Below, piece by piece: positions 27,586 to 36,078 of a stretch of DNA of 64,000 nucleotides. Source of the stretch: G963701675 sp963701675 (lineage in GTDB: Bacteria; Planctomycetota; Planctomycetia; Gemmatales; Gemmataceae); NCBI GenBank assembly GCA_963701675.1, contig OY969623.1, positions 7,130,001 to 7,194,000 on the forward strand. The letters are read 5' to 3'. A program made the translations under genes and the position numbers. A model generated the notes under the pieces. That model did no database searches, was not told the DNA's origin, and saw nothing but the letters and a program-made list of their open reading frames with translations. Within the stretch, counting starts at the first letter, position 1; each line of letters opens with the position of its first letter.

Positions 27586-28291
27586 TCAGAACGCTTGCCA
27601 GCACACGCGGGTGCCGCTTCCTTCCTGGGTGAATCGAAGCTGGGGTCGCACGCTGCGGTTCAGGTTCTTGATTGTCTCGTGTAGGCGCTCCTTGGGAGTG
27701 ATCGCGACGGAAATGCACGCGGGCCACTTCTGAGACTGGAAGGCTTGCAGAATCGCCTCTTGATTCGGCGCGTCGTGCTTGAAGTGTTTCAAAATTCCAC
27801 CCTTCCAAAAGAGCGTGTGCAGCGCGCTGTCCCAATAAGGGTGTTCGCCTGTCGAAGGCTTCTGTTCCTCACGGAGAGCGTCGTCGGAAGTGGGTTGCGA
27901 TGGTAAGGCGAGATCATCAAGGAACTGGCGCAGAAGGCGCTGCCCTCGGGCGTCAGAACAAAACAGCTGCGCGGCGCAACGTGAGATTCTTGGTTTTTTG
28001 GAACAGCCGCTTCGAATCGTTGGACCGCGTGCGCTCGAGCGCATGTTCCAAATACCCGTCGGAGATAAGCGAACGGATTGCAGTGTCGGAAATGCCTGTC
28101 GCCCGAAGACTGGCGAGTGTGATCGCGAAATCCCAGAGATCAGTTCCCATCTCGCGAGCGCGTGAGTAAGCCTCGTCGAGAAGCGCGAACGTAGCCCGGA
28201 CGGCAGGGCGCAACTCTGGCCTCAGATGGGCCCGCCGAGTCCTCATGGGCAATGCCCAACTCGGAGAGATTTTCCTGGCCACCCCACGCAA
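27586..28291 (-). pseudogene. frameshifted regulator-like hypothetical gene
   Basis: Two overlapping frames make one gene: the N-terminal part runs from 28291 to about 27953 and the C-terminal part continues from about 27990 to 27586 in another frame. The N-part has AYSRAREMGTDLWDFAITLA and GISDTAIRSLISDGYLEHALE, and the C-part has ILKHFKHDAPNQEAILQAFQ and LHETIKNLNRSVRPQLRF. Both are patterns I associate with one planctomycete family carrying a winged-helix-like C-terminus, but no name is certain. The break lies near a TTTT run (about 27957-27963), so a sequencing indel is possible. Confidence 0.65.
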
Positions 28292-28411
28292 ACCGGTCGA
28301 GCGCGGGACAGCCTGGAAGTTCGTCCCTGTTAAATAAGTGCGGAAAAGGGGCGGCTGACTGACAGGCGGGCGAAATGTTTTCCGACCGGCCGCCCCCGGG
28401 CAGGTCGTCCC

Positions 28412-28494
28412 GCGGCGGGGTCAGGAGACCCGCGCCGAGCGCGGAGACCTGCGGTCGGTCGAGCGGCGGGGTCAGGAGACCCGCGCCGAGCGCG
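28412..28494 (+). repeat. 51-bp-spaced GC-rich direct repeat
   Basis: The 32-nt sequence starting gcggcggggtcaggagaccc occurs at 28412-28443 and identically at 28463-28494. Each copy contains the complementary ends ggtc/gacc around gga, so it can fold. It lies in a 270-bp interval between the broken gene and the 54-aa gene with no convincing ORF. Confidence 0.75.
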
Positions 28495-28564
28495 TTTGGT
28501 GATCCGCAGAACGCGCGGAAGCGTGACCGCTTCCTACACATAGTTGAGCCAGTGCCGCCGTTCG

Positions 28565-28729
28565 TCACGGCTTGTAGATCATGTGCTCGGCGTACTCGTT
28601 CTTGACCTTATTCGAAGCGTCCGTGACGACGGCCAGGGGGAAGATCGGTCGCGGCGGCGGGTCGACGCCGAGGGGATCGTTGGGATCGGCCTTGCGAAAT
28701 TCCCACAGTCCGTGAACCGGCAGGCTCAC
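28565..28729 (-). CDS. 54-aa protein coupled to the 257-aa gene
   Basis: A short frame with a GTG start at 28729 that overlaps the stop of the upstream gene (GTGA). The product begins VSLPVHGLWEFRKADPND, then has VDPPPRPIFPLAVVTDASN and NEYAEHMIYKP. No family recognised. The overlap and protein-like composition support translation; longer in-frame extensions are Arg/Cys-rich and look like noise. Confidence 0.5.
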   Translation of the reverse strand: MSLPVHGLWEFRKADPNDPLGVDPPPRPIFPLAVVTDASNKVKNEYAEHMIYKP

Positions 28730-29499
28730 TTCGTTTTGGTGCCCATCGAACCGTTGGCATCGAGGTTGGCCTTGATCCACGCATCGAGCGCACCGGCATC
28801 GTCGGCAATCACGTGTCCGTTTTGGGGCTTCTTGACGTCGTTCACACCGATGCAACAGACGATCTTCTTGTTGCCGATCGTCGACGGATACTCAAAGGTG
28901 GTGCCGTTATGCGACTGTGCGTGATTTCCCATCAGGTTGGCGCCGGTTCCCGTTGGGAACTTGCCGAAGAAGCTGTGCAGGTTTGGTCCCCCAAACAGCG
29001 TCGCTCCGAGGAACTCGCGAAAGCGGATGATCGAGTTGAGGTTCCTGCCTAGGTTACAGCCACGAAACTCAACGGTGCCCAGCTTCTTGTCACGCACTTT
29101 GGTCATCAACCCTAGCAGGCGCGTAACCTCGTCATCGGTCAGTTTTAATTTCGTCTTCTCATCGGAAGTGGCCTTTGGGTCCTTGCGTGCGCTGATGTCC
29201 ATGAGGATCTTCAACATCTCGTTCGTCGTTTCAAACCCCGCCGCGGCGCCGGCGCGGGTGACAAGCTTGAGAAACAGGCCGTTGCCCGTCTCGTGGCCGT
29301 GCACGACGATTACGAAGTCGGTGGTTGCCTTTTCGGCCAGGATGCCATTGAGAAGGTTCTCGAAGCTGTGTACGCCCCCGAGTACCTTCGTTTGCGAGAC
29401 CATGACATTCTTCGGCGGCAATACTTTGAACTTCGTGAAGTACTCGGTGACCGCGGTGCTGATACCGGAATCGATGCCCAGAGTAAGTGCAATCGCCAT
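28726..29499 (-). CDS. hypothetical protein with a possible clan-CD-like His/Cys dyad
   Basis: A 257-residue soluble protein without a signal peptide. No named family recognised. DFVIVVHGHETGNGL (H67, H69) follows a hydrophobic strand, and TVEFRGCNLGRN (C148) follows a second strand. This order resembles the His and Cys of caspase/gingipain/DUF4347-like clan CD proteins. A Lys-rich helical insert of about 40 residues lies between them. It is the middle gene of a three-gene cassette with the peptidoglycan-binding-like protein 74 bp upstream and the 54-aa protein overlapping its end. Start ATG with gggag upstream. The enzymatic call is inference. Confidence 0.6.
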   Translation of the reverse strand: MAIALTLGIDSGISTAVTEYFTKFKVLPPKNVMVSQTKVLGGVHSFENLLNGILAEKATTDFVIVVHGHETGNGLFLKLVTRAGAAAGFETTNEMLKILMDISARKDPKATSDEKTKLKLTDDEVTRLLGLMTKVRDKKLGTVEFRGCNLGRNLNSIIRFREFLGATLFGGPNLHSFFGKFPTGTGANLMGNHAQSHNGTTFEYPSTIGNKKIVCCIGVNDVKKPQNGHVIADDAGALDAWIKANLDANGSMGTKTK

Positions 29500-29573
29500 C
29501 TATAAGACTCCCATTAGCTGCGTCTGTCGCGACGAGCGCTGTCGGGCGTGAGCGCCGGTAAAGCAAAATCCTG

Positions 29574-29882
29574 CTAAACGAGAAAGCATTTCCCGGGCGG
29601 CAGCCGTTCCGCGATCTCCGACTTGTCAAAGGTGTTGAGCGCGGCCAGCGTTGGCCCGTTGGGATCGACGCGACCATCTCGAAACTTCATCTCCACGTGG
29701 ACGCGTTGGAAATTCTTGATCGCGGCAATCGTTTTCTGCCACGGCAAGCCATCGACCGCCAGAAGCGGCACCGGCCCCCCTTCATCCGCAGGAACCTTGT
29801 TAAGCAGCTCCTGAACGGTCATGGAGTCATCTTTGCGGTTCTTACCGCCCAGTCCGACAGAACCCGTGATGCTACGTGCCAT
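29574..29882 (-). CDS. peptidoglycan-binding-like small protein
   Basis: A 102-residue protein with the pattern SVGLGGKN, VQELLNKVPADEGGP, LAVDGL, TIAAIKNFQ, DGRVDPNGPTLAALN. This matches the peptidoglycan-binding-domain-like modules often found next to toxin-like or secreted effector genes. There is no signal peptide, so if it acts outside the cell it needs a special export route. It is the first gene of the cassette 29882-28565. ATG with a strong gaggag upstream. Confidence 0.7.
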   Translation of the reverse strand: MARSITGSVGLGGKNRKDDSMTVQELLNKVPADEGGPVPLLAVDGLPWQKTIAAIKNFQRVHVEMKFRDGRVDPNGPTLAALNTFDKSEIAERLPPGKCFLV

Positions 29883-30034
29883 TGGAATTTCTCCTCGTGT
29901 CGTGCCCGTCTAACAGGAGTATGCAAATTCGCGCTCCGTGCCGGCCACAATTCGCGACAATGTCGCAAATGCCGGCCACATGAGTCGACGGGTTGGCCGG
30001 TGGTCGCCTTGATGTGACTGAGAACCGTGACTTC

Positions 30035-30400
30035 TTAGTTCCGAGCGATCCACATCGGCAACGCCGCCTGAAGTTCGTCGGCGAATTTGCTTCGTGGCCA
30101 GACGATGTCACATCCGGCCGCACGGGCGGTGCGCAGAATCTCGGTATCAACGTGCGAGCCGAACGCCACGATGAACGGCAACGTGTCACTGGCCTCGCGC
30201 AAGGTCGCTACAAAATCGACGATTTGAAGTCCGGGATTCGAAAGATCGACAATAACGCAAGACGCAGAGGCGTCCTTTAGGCATTCAATGGCCGACGCGC
30301 TGGTCTTGCAAGTTTGGATGGGAATTCCAAGCCCCCCTGCGGTCCCCGTGATCCGGCTGGAAAACAGCATGTCATCGCAGATCAGCAGGACGTCGCTCAT
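30035..30400 (-). CDS. response-regulator receiver-like protein
   Basis: A 121-residue single receiver domain from the ATG at 30400 (cggag upstream). The acidic pair is D9-D10 (LLICDD), and the phospho-acceptor position is D52 (VIVDLSNPG). The usual conserved Lys-Pro near the C-terminus is not present as KP (WPRSKF), so switching may differ from standard receivers. No output domain. It follows the PP2C phosphatase on the same strand with a 116-bp gap that holds a long hairpin. Partner unknown. Confidence 0.72.
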   Translation of the reverse strand: MSDVLLICDDMLFSSRITGTAGGLGIPIQTCKTSASAIECLKDASASCVIVDLSNPGLQIVDFVATLREASDTLPFIVAFGSHVDTEILRTARAAGCDIVWPRSKFADELQAALPMWIARN

Positions 30401-30421
30401 ATCGGCTCCGGGCCAGGTTTG

Positions 30422-30488
30422 GGTGGCCGGGGCTGGAGTCTTCGGAAGCCCCGGAAACCGGGGCATCGAAGACTCTGCCCCGGCCACC
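30422..30488. repeat. long nested hairpin between PP2C and receiver genes
   Basis: Arms 30422-30444 and 30467-30488 pair along about 22 bp with one mismatch/bulge (ggtggccggggc, agtcttcg). The loop itself folds by gccccgg/ccggggc around aaa. The structure is too long for a plain terminator and has no U-run. It may stabilise or attenuate the transcript, or be a mobile palindrome. Confidence 0.75.
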
Positions 30489-30516
30489 AAAGAGCATAAA
30501 CAATTCCTCCGGCTGA

Positions 30517-31479
30517 CTATTCGACGGGCAGGTCATCGGGGTACTGATACCGCGCGACGATGACCGTGATGTTGTCCCGGCCGCCGCCCTTGAGTGCCAG
30601 ATCGATCAGCTTCCGGCAAGTGTCGGCCGCGCTCGTGTTCTGTTGCAGCGCGTCGGCAATGCTTGCTTCATCGACCATCTCGGTAAGTCCGTCGGTACAT
30701 AGGAGCAAGCAATCTCCATCGTGAAGAGCGATCCGATGAACTTCGGTGCGGACGTTTCCGCCTTGTTTGCCGAGGGCCTGCGTCAGGGCGTGTCTTAGTC
30801 GAGTGGTGGCGCCTTCTTCACGGCTCAACACCCCCATATCCACCAGCGTTTGGCCCATCGTCTGGTCGTGCGTCAGTTGCAGCAGCGATCCTTGACGAAA
30901 AAGATAGGCGCGTGAATCGCCGACATGCGCGACAAACAGATCCAAGCCGAGGCTGTGGGCCACGGTCATGGTGGTGCCCATGCGGGCCAGTTTCGGATCG
31001 AGTTGTGCCTGACGGCCAATCTCCAGATCGACCTCACGAAAGCGCTGCGTGGCCCGTCTTAAAACCTCGCGAGCGTGTTCCTGGTCGACGCGAAGAATCC
31101 AGTCCGGAATGTGAAGTACCAGATGAATGAGCGTTTGAATTGCCAGTCGGCTGGCGACTTCGCCGCCGGTGTATCCGCCCATTCCATCCGCGACGACCAT
31201 TGCGTAACCCTGTTCGCGGGATTGGGAGGGCACGGCGTCCGGCGGGACGTTGGTCATGAGGATTTCAAGAAACCTACCAAACCGGCCGATCAGGAAATGA
31301 TCTTCGTTATTCGGGCGGGTAAGACCGGCATGGGACAGTCCCGCCACATCGGCACGAACCTGTGAGGAAATCGACAGCGGTGGCTCATCTGCCGCGGAGG
31401 ATTCGAGGCGATCCGGAACTGGCGTATCGGCGGGATTGTCGGACATGGCTTCATCTCGATGAGGTGAGATCGAGTTCAT
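30517..31479 (-). CDS. PP2C-family protein phosphatase
   Basis: About 320 residues from the ATG at 31479; a TTG at 31488 is also possible. The family motifs appear in order: GLTRPNNEDHF, MVVADGMGGYTGGEVAS (metal-binding DGMGG), AHVGDSRAYLFR, LLCTDGLTEMVD and GGRDNITVIVARY. It is cytosolic and dephosphorylates Ser/Thr, most likely acting opposite Hanks-type kinases, none of which is in the window. The N-terminal 50 residues are polar and variable. Confidence 0.92.
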   Translation of the reverse strand: MNSISPHRDEAMSDNPADTPVPDRLESSAADEPPLSISSQVRADVAGLSHAGLTRPNNEDHFLIGRFGRFLEILMTNVPPDAVPSQSREQGYAMVVADGMGGYTGGEVASRLAIQTLIHLVLHIPDWILRVDQEHAREVLRRATQRFREVDLEIGRQAQLDPKLARMGTTMTVAHSLGLDLFVAHVGDSRAYLFRQGSLLQLTHDQTMGQTLVDMGVLSREEGATTRLRHALTQALGKQGGNVRTEVHRIALHDGDCLLLCTDGLTEMVDEASIADALQQNTSAADTCRKLIDLALKGGGRDNITVIVARYQYPDDLPVE

Positions 31480-31510
31480 TGTATTCAACTCACCGCGCGG
31501 GTCGTGGATG

Positions 31511-31828
31511 CTAGAGTATTTCCACTTTCCGTTCGACGACCAGCACTTCCTCCTGGCTTAGTTTGACCTTCAATTCATCCTTGAGTTGCCGAAAGAATTC
31601 CCGAGCGGTCCTGGTTTCTTCCGCCAGCACGCGCAAGATGACGATTTCTTCGCGGAACGTCACGGCGCCGATCTTCCACAGGCCTTCGTTTTGTTGCGGG
31701 AAGAATGTCAGTCCGCCGAATCGGTCGTGGAGTTGTTTCTTCAGGTCGGCGATGAGTTCCGGCTCTACAACTCGGCCGTCATTGTATCGGAGTGGGATGT
31801 ACAGGTCATATTCGCTGGCGTCGCGCAC
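31511..31828 (-). CDS. small NDGR-motif protein, paralogue of 17924-18244
   Basis: A 105-residue protein starting at GTG 31828, 7 bp after the stop of the deacetylase gene, so probably co-transcribed with it. It shares YDLYIPLRYNDGR, RFGGLTF, EGLWKIG and the EEIVILRV strand with the protein at 17.9 kb. No named family recognised. The ending is Glu/Val/Lys-rich, suggesting paired beta strands. Confidence 0.68.
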   Translation of the reverse strand: MRDASEYDLYIPLRYNDGRVVEPELIADLKKQLHDRFGGLTFFPQQNEGLWKIGAVTFREEIVILRVLAEETRTAREFFRQLKDELKVKLSQEEVLVVERKVEIL

Positions 31829-31835
31829 GGTGGTC

Positions 31836-32783
31836 TCACTTCTTTGCGGCGAGCAAATGTTCCAGGTGTGCCTTGACGGATTCCGCCAGGGCGTCGAGGT
31901 GATAGCCGCCCTCCAGACAGCTTACCAGCCGGCCATTCGAATGTGACTTCGCGATGTCGAGAACTTGTTTGGTAAGCGTGACAAAGTCGTCCGTGTCGAG
32001 TCCCAACGATCCGACGGGGTCCTTTGCATGAGCGTCGAATCCCGCGCTGACGAGGACCAACTCCGGTTTGAGTTTGGCGGCCGCCTTTTCCAGCGTGGCC
32101 GTGAACTTGGCGTGGTAGTCGTTGCGGACCGTGCCGAACCGGATGGCGGCATTGTAAATGTGCCCAAGGCCTTTTCCTCGCCCCGTCTCGTTTTCGGCGC
32201 CGGTGCCTGGGTAGAAGCCGTTGCCGTATCGGTGGATGCTAAAGAAAACCACGTTCGGATCTTCGTAGAAGATGTCTTGAGTCCCGTTCCCGTGGTGCAC
32301 GTCCCAATCGACGATCAAGATTTTAGTCAGACCGTGCGCTGCCTTTGCGTGGTGGGCGGCAAGGGCGATGCTGTTGAACAGGCAAAAACCCATGCTTCGT
32401 GTCGGCGTGGCATGATGCCCGGGAGGTCGGACGAGGCAAAGGGCGTTTTGATCGGCGCCTTTCAGCACCGCATCGACGGCTGCCACGCACGCGCCGGCCG
32501 CCGCCAACCCGACCTTGTATGATTCCGGCGATACGACGGTGTCGGCATCCACACGTCCACCGCCGCGCTCAGCCAGCGATTTGACGGCATCCACTTGTTG
32601 ACAGGCATGTATGGCGACGACAGCGTCTGCGGTTAACGGCGTGTAGGCGCCGGCTTTGCATCGAGCATCGAGTCCGGATTCTTTGAGTTGGGTCGAAACC
32701 GCACGCAGGCGATCCGCACGCTCCGGGTGGTGCGGTCCGGTTTCGTGCTGGAGAAAAAGGGGATCGGTGTAGAGCAACGTCAT
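31836..32783 (-). CDS. histone-deacetylase-like amidohydrolase
   Basis: A 315-residue member of the arginase/deacetylase fold (class II HDAC, acetoin-utilisation-like). HHPERADRL (about residue 18), VRPPGHHATPTRSMGFCLFN with the catalytic His pair, and VDWDVHHGNGTQDIFYE with Asp/His zinc ligands (about 164-180) are visible, and the last zinc Asp lies in SAGFDAHAKDP. It likely removes acyl groups from proteins or small molecules; substrate unknown. It is followed by the 105-aa NDGR gene and lies 23 bp after lpxB on the same strand. Confidence 0.92.
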   Translation of the reverse strand: MTLLYTDPLFLQHETGPHHPERADRLRAVSTQLKESGLDARCKAGAYTPLTADAVVAIHACQQVDAVKSLAERGGGRVDADTVVSPESYKVGLAAAGACVAAVDAVLKGADQNALCLVRPPGHHATPTRSMGFCLFNSIALAAHHAKAAHGLTKILIVDWDVHHGNGTQDIFYEDPNVVFFSIHRYGNGFYPGTGAENETGRGKGLGHIYNAAIRFGTVRNDYHAKFTATLEKAAAKLKPELVLVSAGFDAHAKDPVGSLGLDTDDFVTLTKQVLDIAKSHSNGRLVSCLEGGYHLDALAESVKAHLEHLLAAKK

Positions 32784-32806
32784 GCCGTTATGCTATCCGT
32801 TCGGTG

Positions 32807-33967
<1,161 letters not shown>

Positions 33968-34000
33968 CGGGCCTCCGTGCCACCTTTGCCTGAAATGCCT

Positions 34001-34351
34001 TTACTCGTCTGCTTCCACTAGCGACGCCTCGTAACCGGGGAGCGGCCGTGGCTTGTCGACTCGACGGTAGCCAAGGGCGCGCAACACTTCCAACACCTCG
34101 CTCCACGTGGGGAACGGCCGCCGGTTATCACGTTTATATTGATCCATCGCCTTCATGAATGCAATCTCGTCATCCGTGTAATCCCGTTCGCACGTGGTGG
34201 GATCAACTTGTCGGCGGCGTTCGCCTGGTTCACGGCGGTCACCTTTGCGGCGGTCGACCGCGACCGGGATGTCCTGTTTGCGGCGTTCGCCACGCTTACC
34301 GCGGCGCTCCTGAACGAGTGTATCGGCCTTTCGCTGAGTGTCGTGTCGCAT
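34001..34351 (-). CDS. hypothetical charged protein
   Basis: A 116-residue protein from the ATG at 34351 (gagggg upstream); the 54-residue in-frame extension further upstream is unlikely. The first half is very rich in Arg/Lys/Glu (GKRGERRKQD, VDRRKGDRREPGERRR). The second half has a short helical region (YTDDEIAFMKAMDQYKRDN) then TWSEVLEVLRALGYR, which looks like a small conserved helical domain. No named family. It lies 33 bp upstream of lpxB. Confidence 0.7.
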   Translation of the reverse strand: MRHDTQRKADTLVQERRGKRGERRKQDIPVAVDRRKGDRREPGERRRQVDPTTCERDYTDDEIAFMKAMDQYKRDNRRPFPTWSEVLEVLRALGYRRVDKPRPLPGYEASLVEADE

Positions 34352-34467
34352 CTCGATTCCCCTCGTAGCCGGCGGGCACGCCGGTACCTGCGCAAACTGG
34401 AGCGATTTTGTCCGACCCAAGTATAAACCGAGTTTGTGAATTCGGGAAAATTGGGCGCAAATGGCCG

Positions 34468-35946
34468 TTATGGAACCGCAGACCGGTGCGAACGCAGCTG
34501 CAAGTATATCCATACGGCGAGTCCAATTAGGGAAATCGCCACTCCTCCGTAAAGGCTTGCCAAATAAAGGCCATCGGACTCTGAAACAATTCGTGCCGTA
34601 TCCGGAACGTGCCAGCGGCTTGTCGATTGCTGTTCAAGTGTCCCGATTTCCCAGCGGGAGGCATGGGCCCAAAGCATCCGCCACAGGACGACGAGACCAA
34701 CCACGACCAGGATTTTTCCTTTCAGTCCCAAATTCATTGCGGACAACGTTTGTTGCATTCGCACGGCGGCGAGCAGTAGCAGCATCACGAACGGAACGAC
34801 GATGAAGCGCGACGTTACCCGTTCGCTATTGACGAGCGGAAGCGGCAGGCGCAGCACCGGATAGTAAATGTGGCCGAGGGACAAAAAAACCATCACGATG
34901 AGCGGCACATCCAGCGACGGATAACGGTAGGGAATTACCTCCGGCGTTCGAACGAACCGCAAATAGACGCCAAAGTACGCCAGCAACGCGAGCCCGAGCA
35001 ATCCGACATAAAGGTCGTATTCCCACCAGAAAATATGGCCGGGTGGTAAATAGGTCGGATCCCGAATGACGAGCAAAGCTTCAAGGAGCGTTTCCAATGT
35101 CGGATAACCGCCGGCAAACGGCAGGCCGGGGAAGTTCCAGTATGCCACGGCTGCCGGCGCCAGCCGAAAACCGGCCAAAAGGACACCTAGGACCATTGAC
35201 AGCAATCCCGCCCGCCACGCCGTCGGATTCCAGGCCACGATCAACGCAACGAAAATCCAACACCAAACCACGACGTGGAGCGATCCCTGAAGGAGCATTC
35301 CAAAATACACGAGCGCCAGTTTCATTCCGGGGTCGACGGCTCGCTTGTTCTCCATCCAGTCCAGAACAATTCCGCCAAAAAAGGGAAGCAGAAAGTAGCC
35401 GCCGCACATGATGTGCCCGGCGCCAAGATGCGACGTGATGTAGCCGTTGAAGGTGAAAACCAGAAAAAGCACGGTGTACGGAACGAGCGACAATTGAAAG
35501 CGGCGGCGGCACCATAGACAGCCGACGAATCCGACCGTGTAAAGAACCAGAAAATGAAGGACGATGAAATCTCCGTTCTCGAGTACAGGCAACAGCAAGG
35601 CCTGCGGCGACATGATGGTCTCCGGAATCGCCAGAAAACGGCTAAGCGTCTGGGACTCGGCGGCGACGCCGCGGAAATTCGCCACTTGCGGAAAGTGCTC
35701 GACGTAATGATCGGGAACAGCCACGTGCAACGGCACGGTCTTGTCCCGATAGGCGTCACGGAAAACTTGCAGATAGAGCCGTTCTTTCGGCCAATCGTAC
35801 GCAGTGAAAGACAGAATTCCGTTGTTGAAGAATTGGACCCAATGAACGGCGCCCAAGACGTACAGTGCAACAAGCGCGACCCACGTTCCAATGGTCCGCC
35901 ATTCGCCTCGTCGTCGTAATGCGGGATCGTCGGTTGGTGAAGTCAT
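34468..35946 (-). CDS. polytopic membrane protein, possibly GT-C type
   Basis: A 492-residue integral membrane protein with about ten hydrophobic helices from the ATG at 35946 (ggaggg upstream). The first loop is soluble and periplasmic-looking. Layout and charged loops resemble GT-C glycosyltransferases or O-antigen-type membrane proteins, but no signature motif was found. A second large membrane protein of similar look is at 51731. A CACAAAG hairpin lies just upstream. Confidence 0.75.
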   Translation of the reverse strand: MTSPTDDPALRRRGEWRTIGTWVALVALYVLGAVHWVQFFNNGILSFTAYDWPKERLYLQVFRDAYRDKTVPLHVAVPDHYVEHFPQVANFRGVAAESQTLSRFLAIPETIMSPQALLLPVLENGDFIVLHFLVLYTVGFVGCLWCRRRFQLSLVPYTVLFLVFTFNGYITSHLGAGHIMCGGYFLLPFFGGIVLDWMENKRAVDPGMKLALVYFGMLLQGSLHVVVWCWIFVALIVAWNPTAWRAGLLSMVLGVLLAGFRLAPAAVAYWNFPGLPFAGGYPTLETLLEALLVIRDPTYLPPGHIFWWEYDLYVGLLGLALLAYFGVYLRFVRTPEVIPYRYPSLDVPLIVMVFLSLGHIYYPVLRLPLPLVNSERVTSRFIVVPFVMLLLLAAVRMQQTLSAMNLGLKGKILVVVGLVVLWRMLWAHASRWEIGTLEQQSTSRWHVPDTARIVSESDGLYLASLYGGVAISLIGLAVWIYLQLRSHRSAVP

Positions 35947-35995
35947 GTTGCCCTCCGGTGGCAGAACCAACCGATACGATATTTCGTTAATGACA

Positions 35996-36059
35996 CACCA
36001 CCAAGGCACAAAGAACACAAAGCCGGTGTTTTCTTTGTGATCTTTGTGCCTTTGTGGTG
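35996..36059. repeat. CACAAAG-type intergenic hairpin
   Basis: Arms 35996-36022 and 36033-36059 pair with few mismatches around ccggtgtttt. The arms are internally periodic (caaggcacaaagaacacaaag). It lies between the secreted 580-aa gene and the membrane-protein gene on the same strand. Repeats of this style are known from many planctomycete and verrucomicrobial genomes. Confidence 0.75.
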
Positions 36060-36078
36060 AGACTGAGGTAGGCGACCG

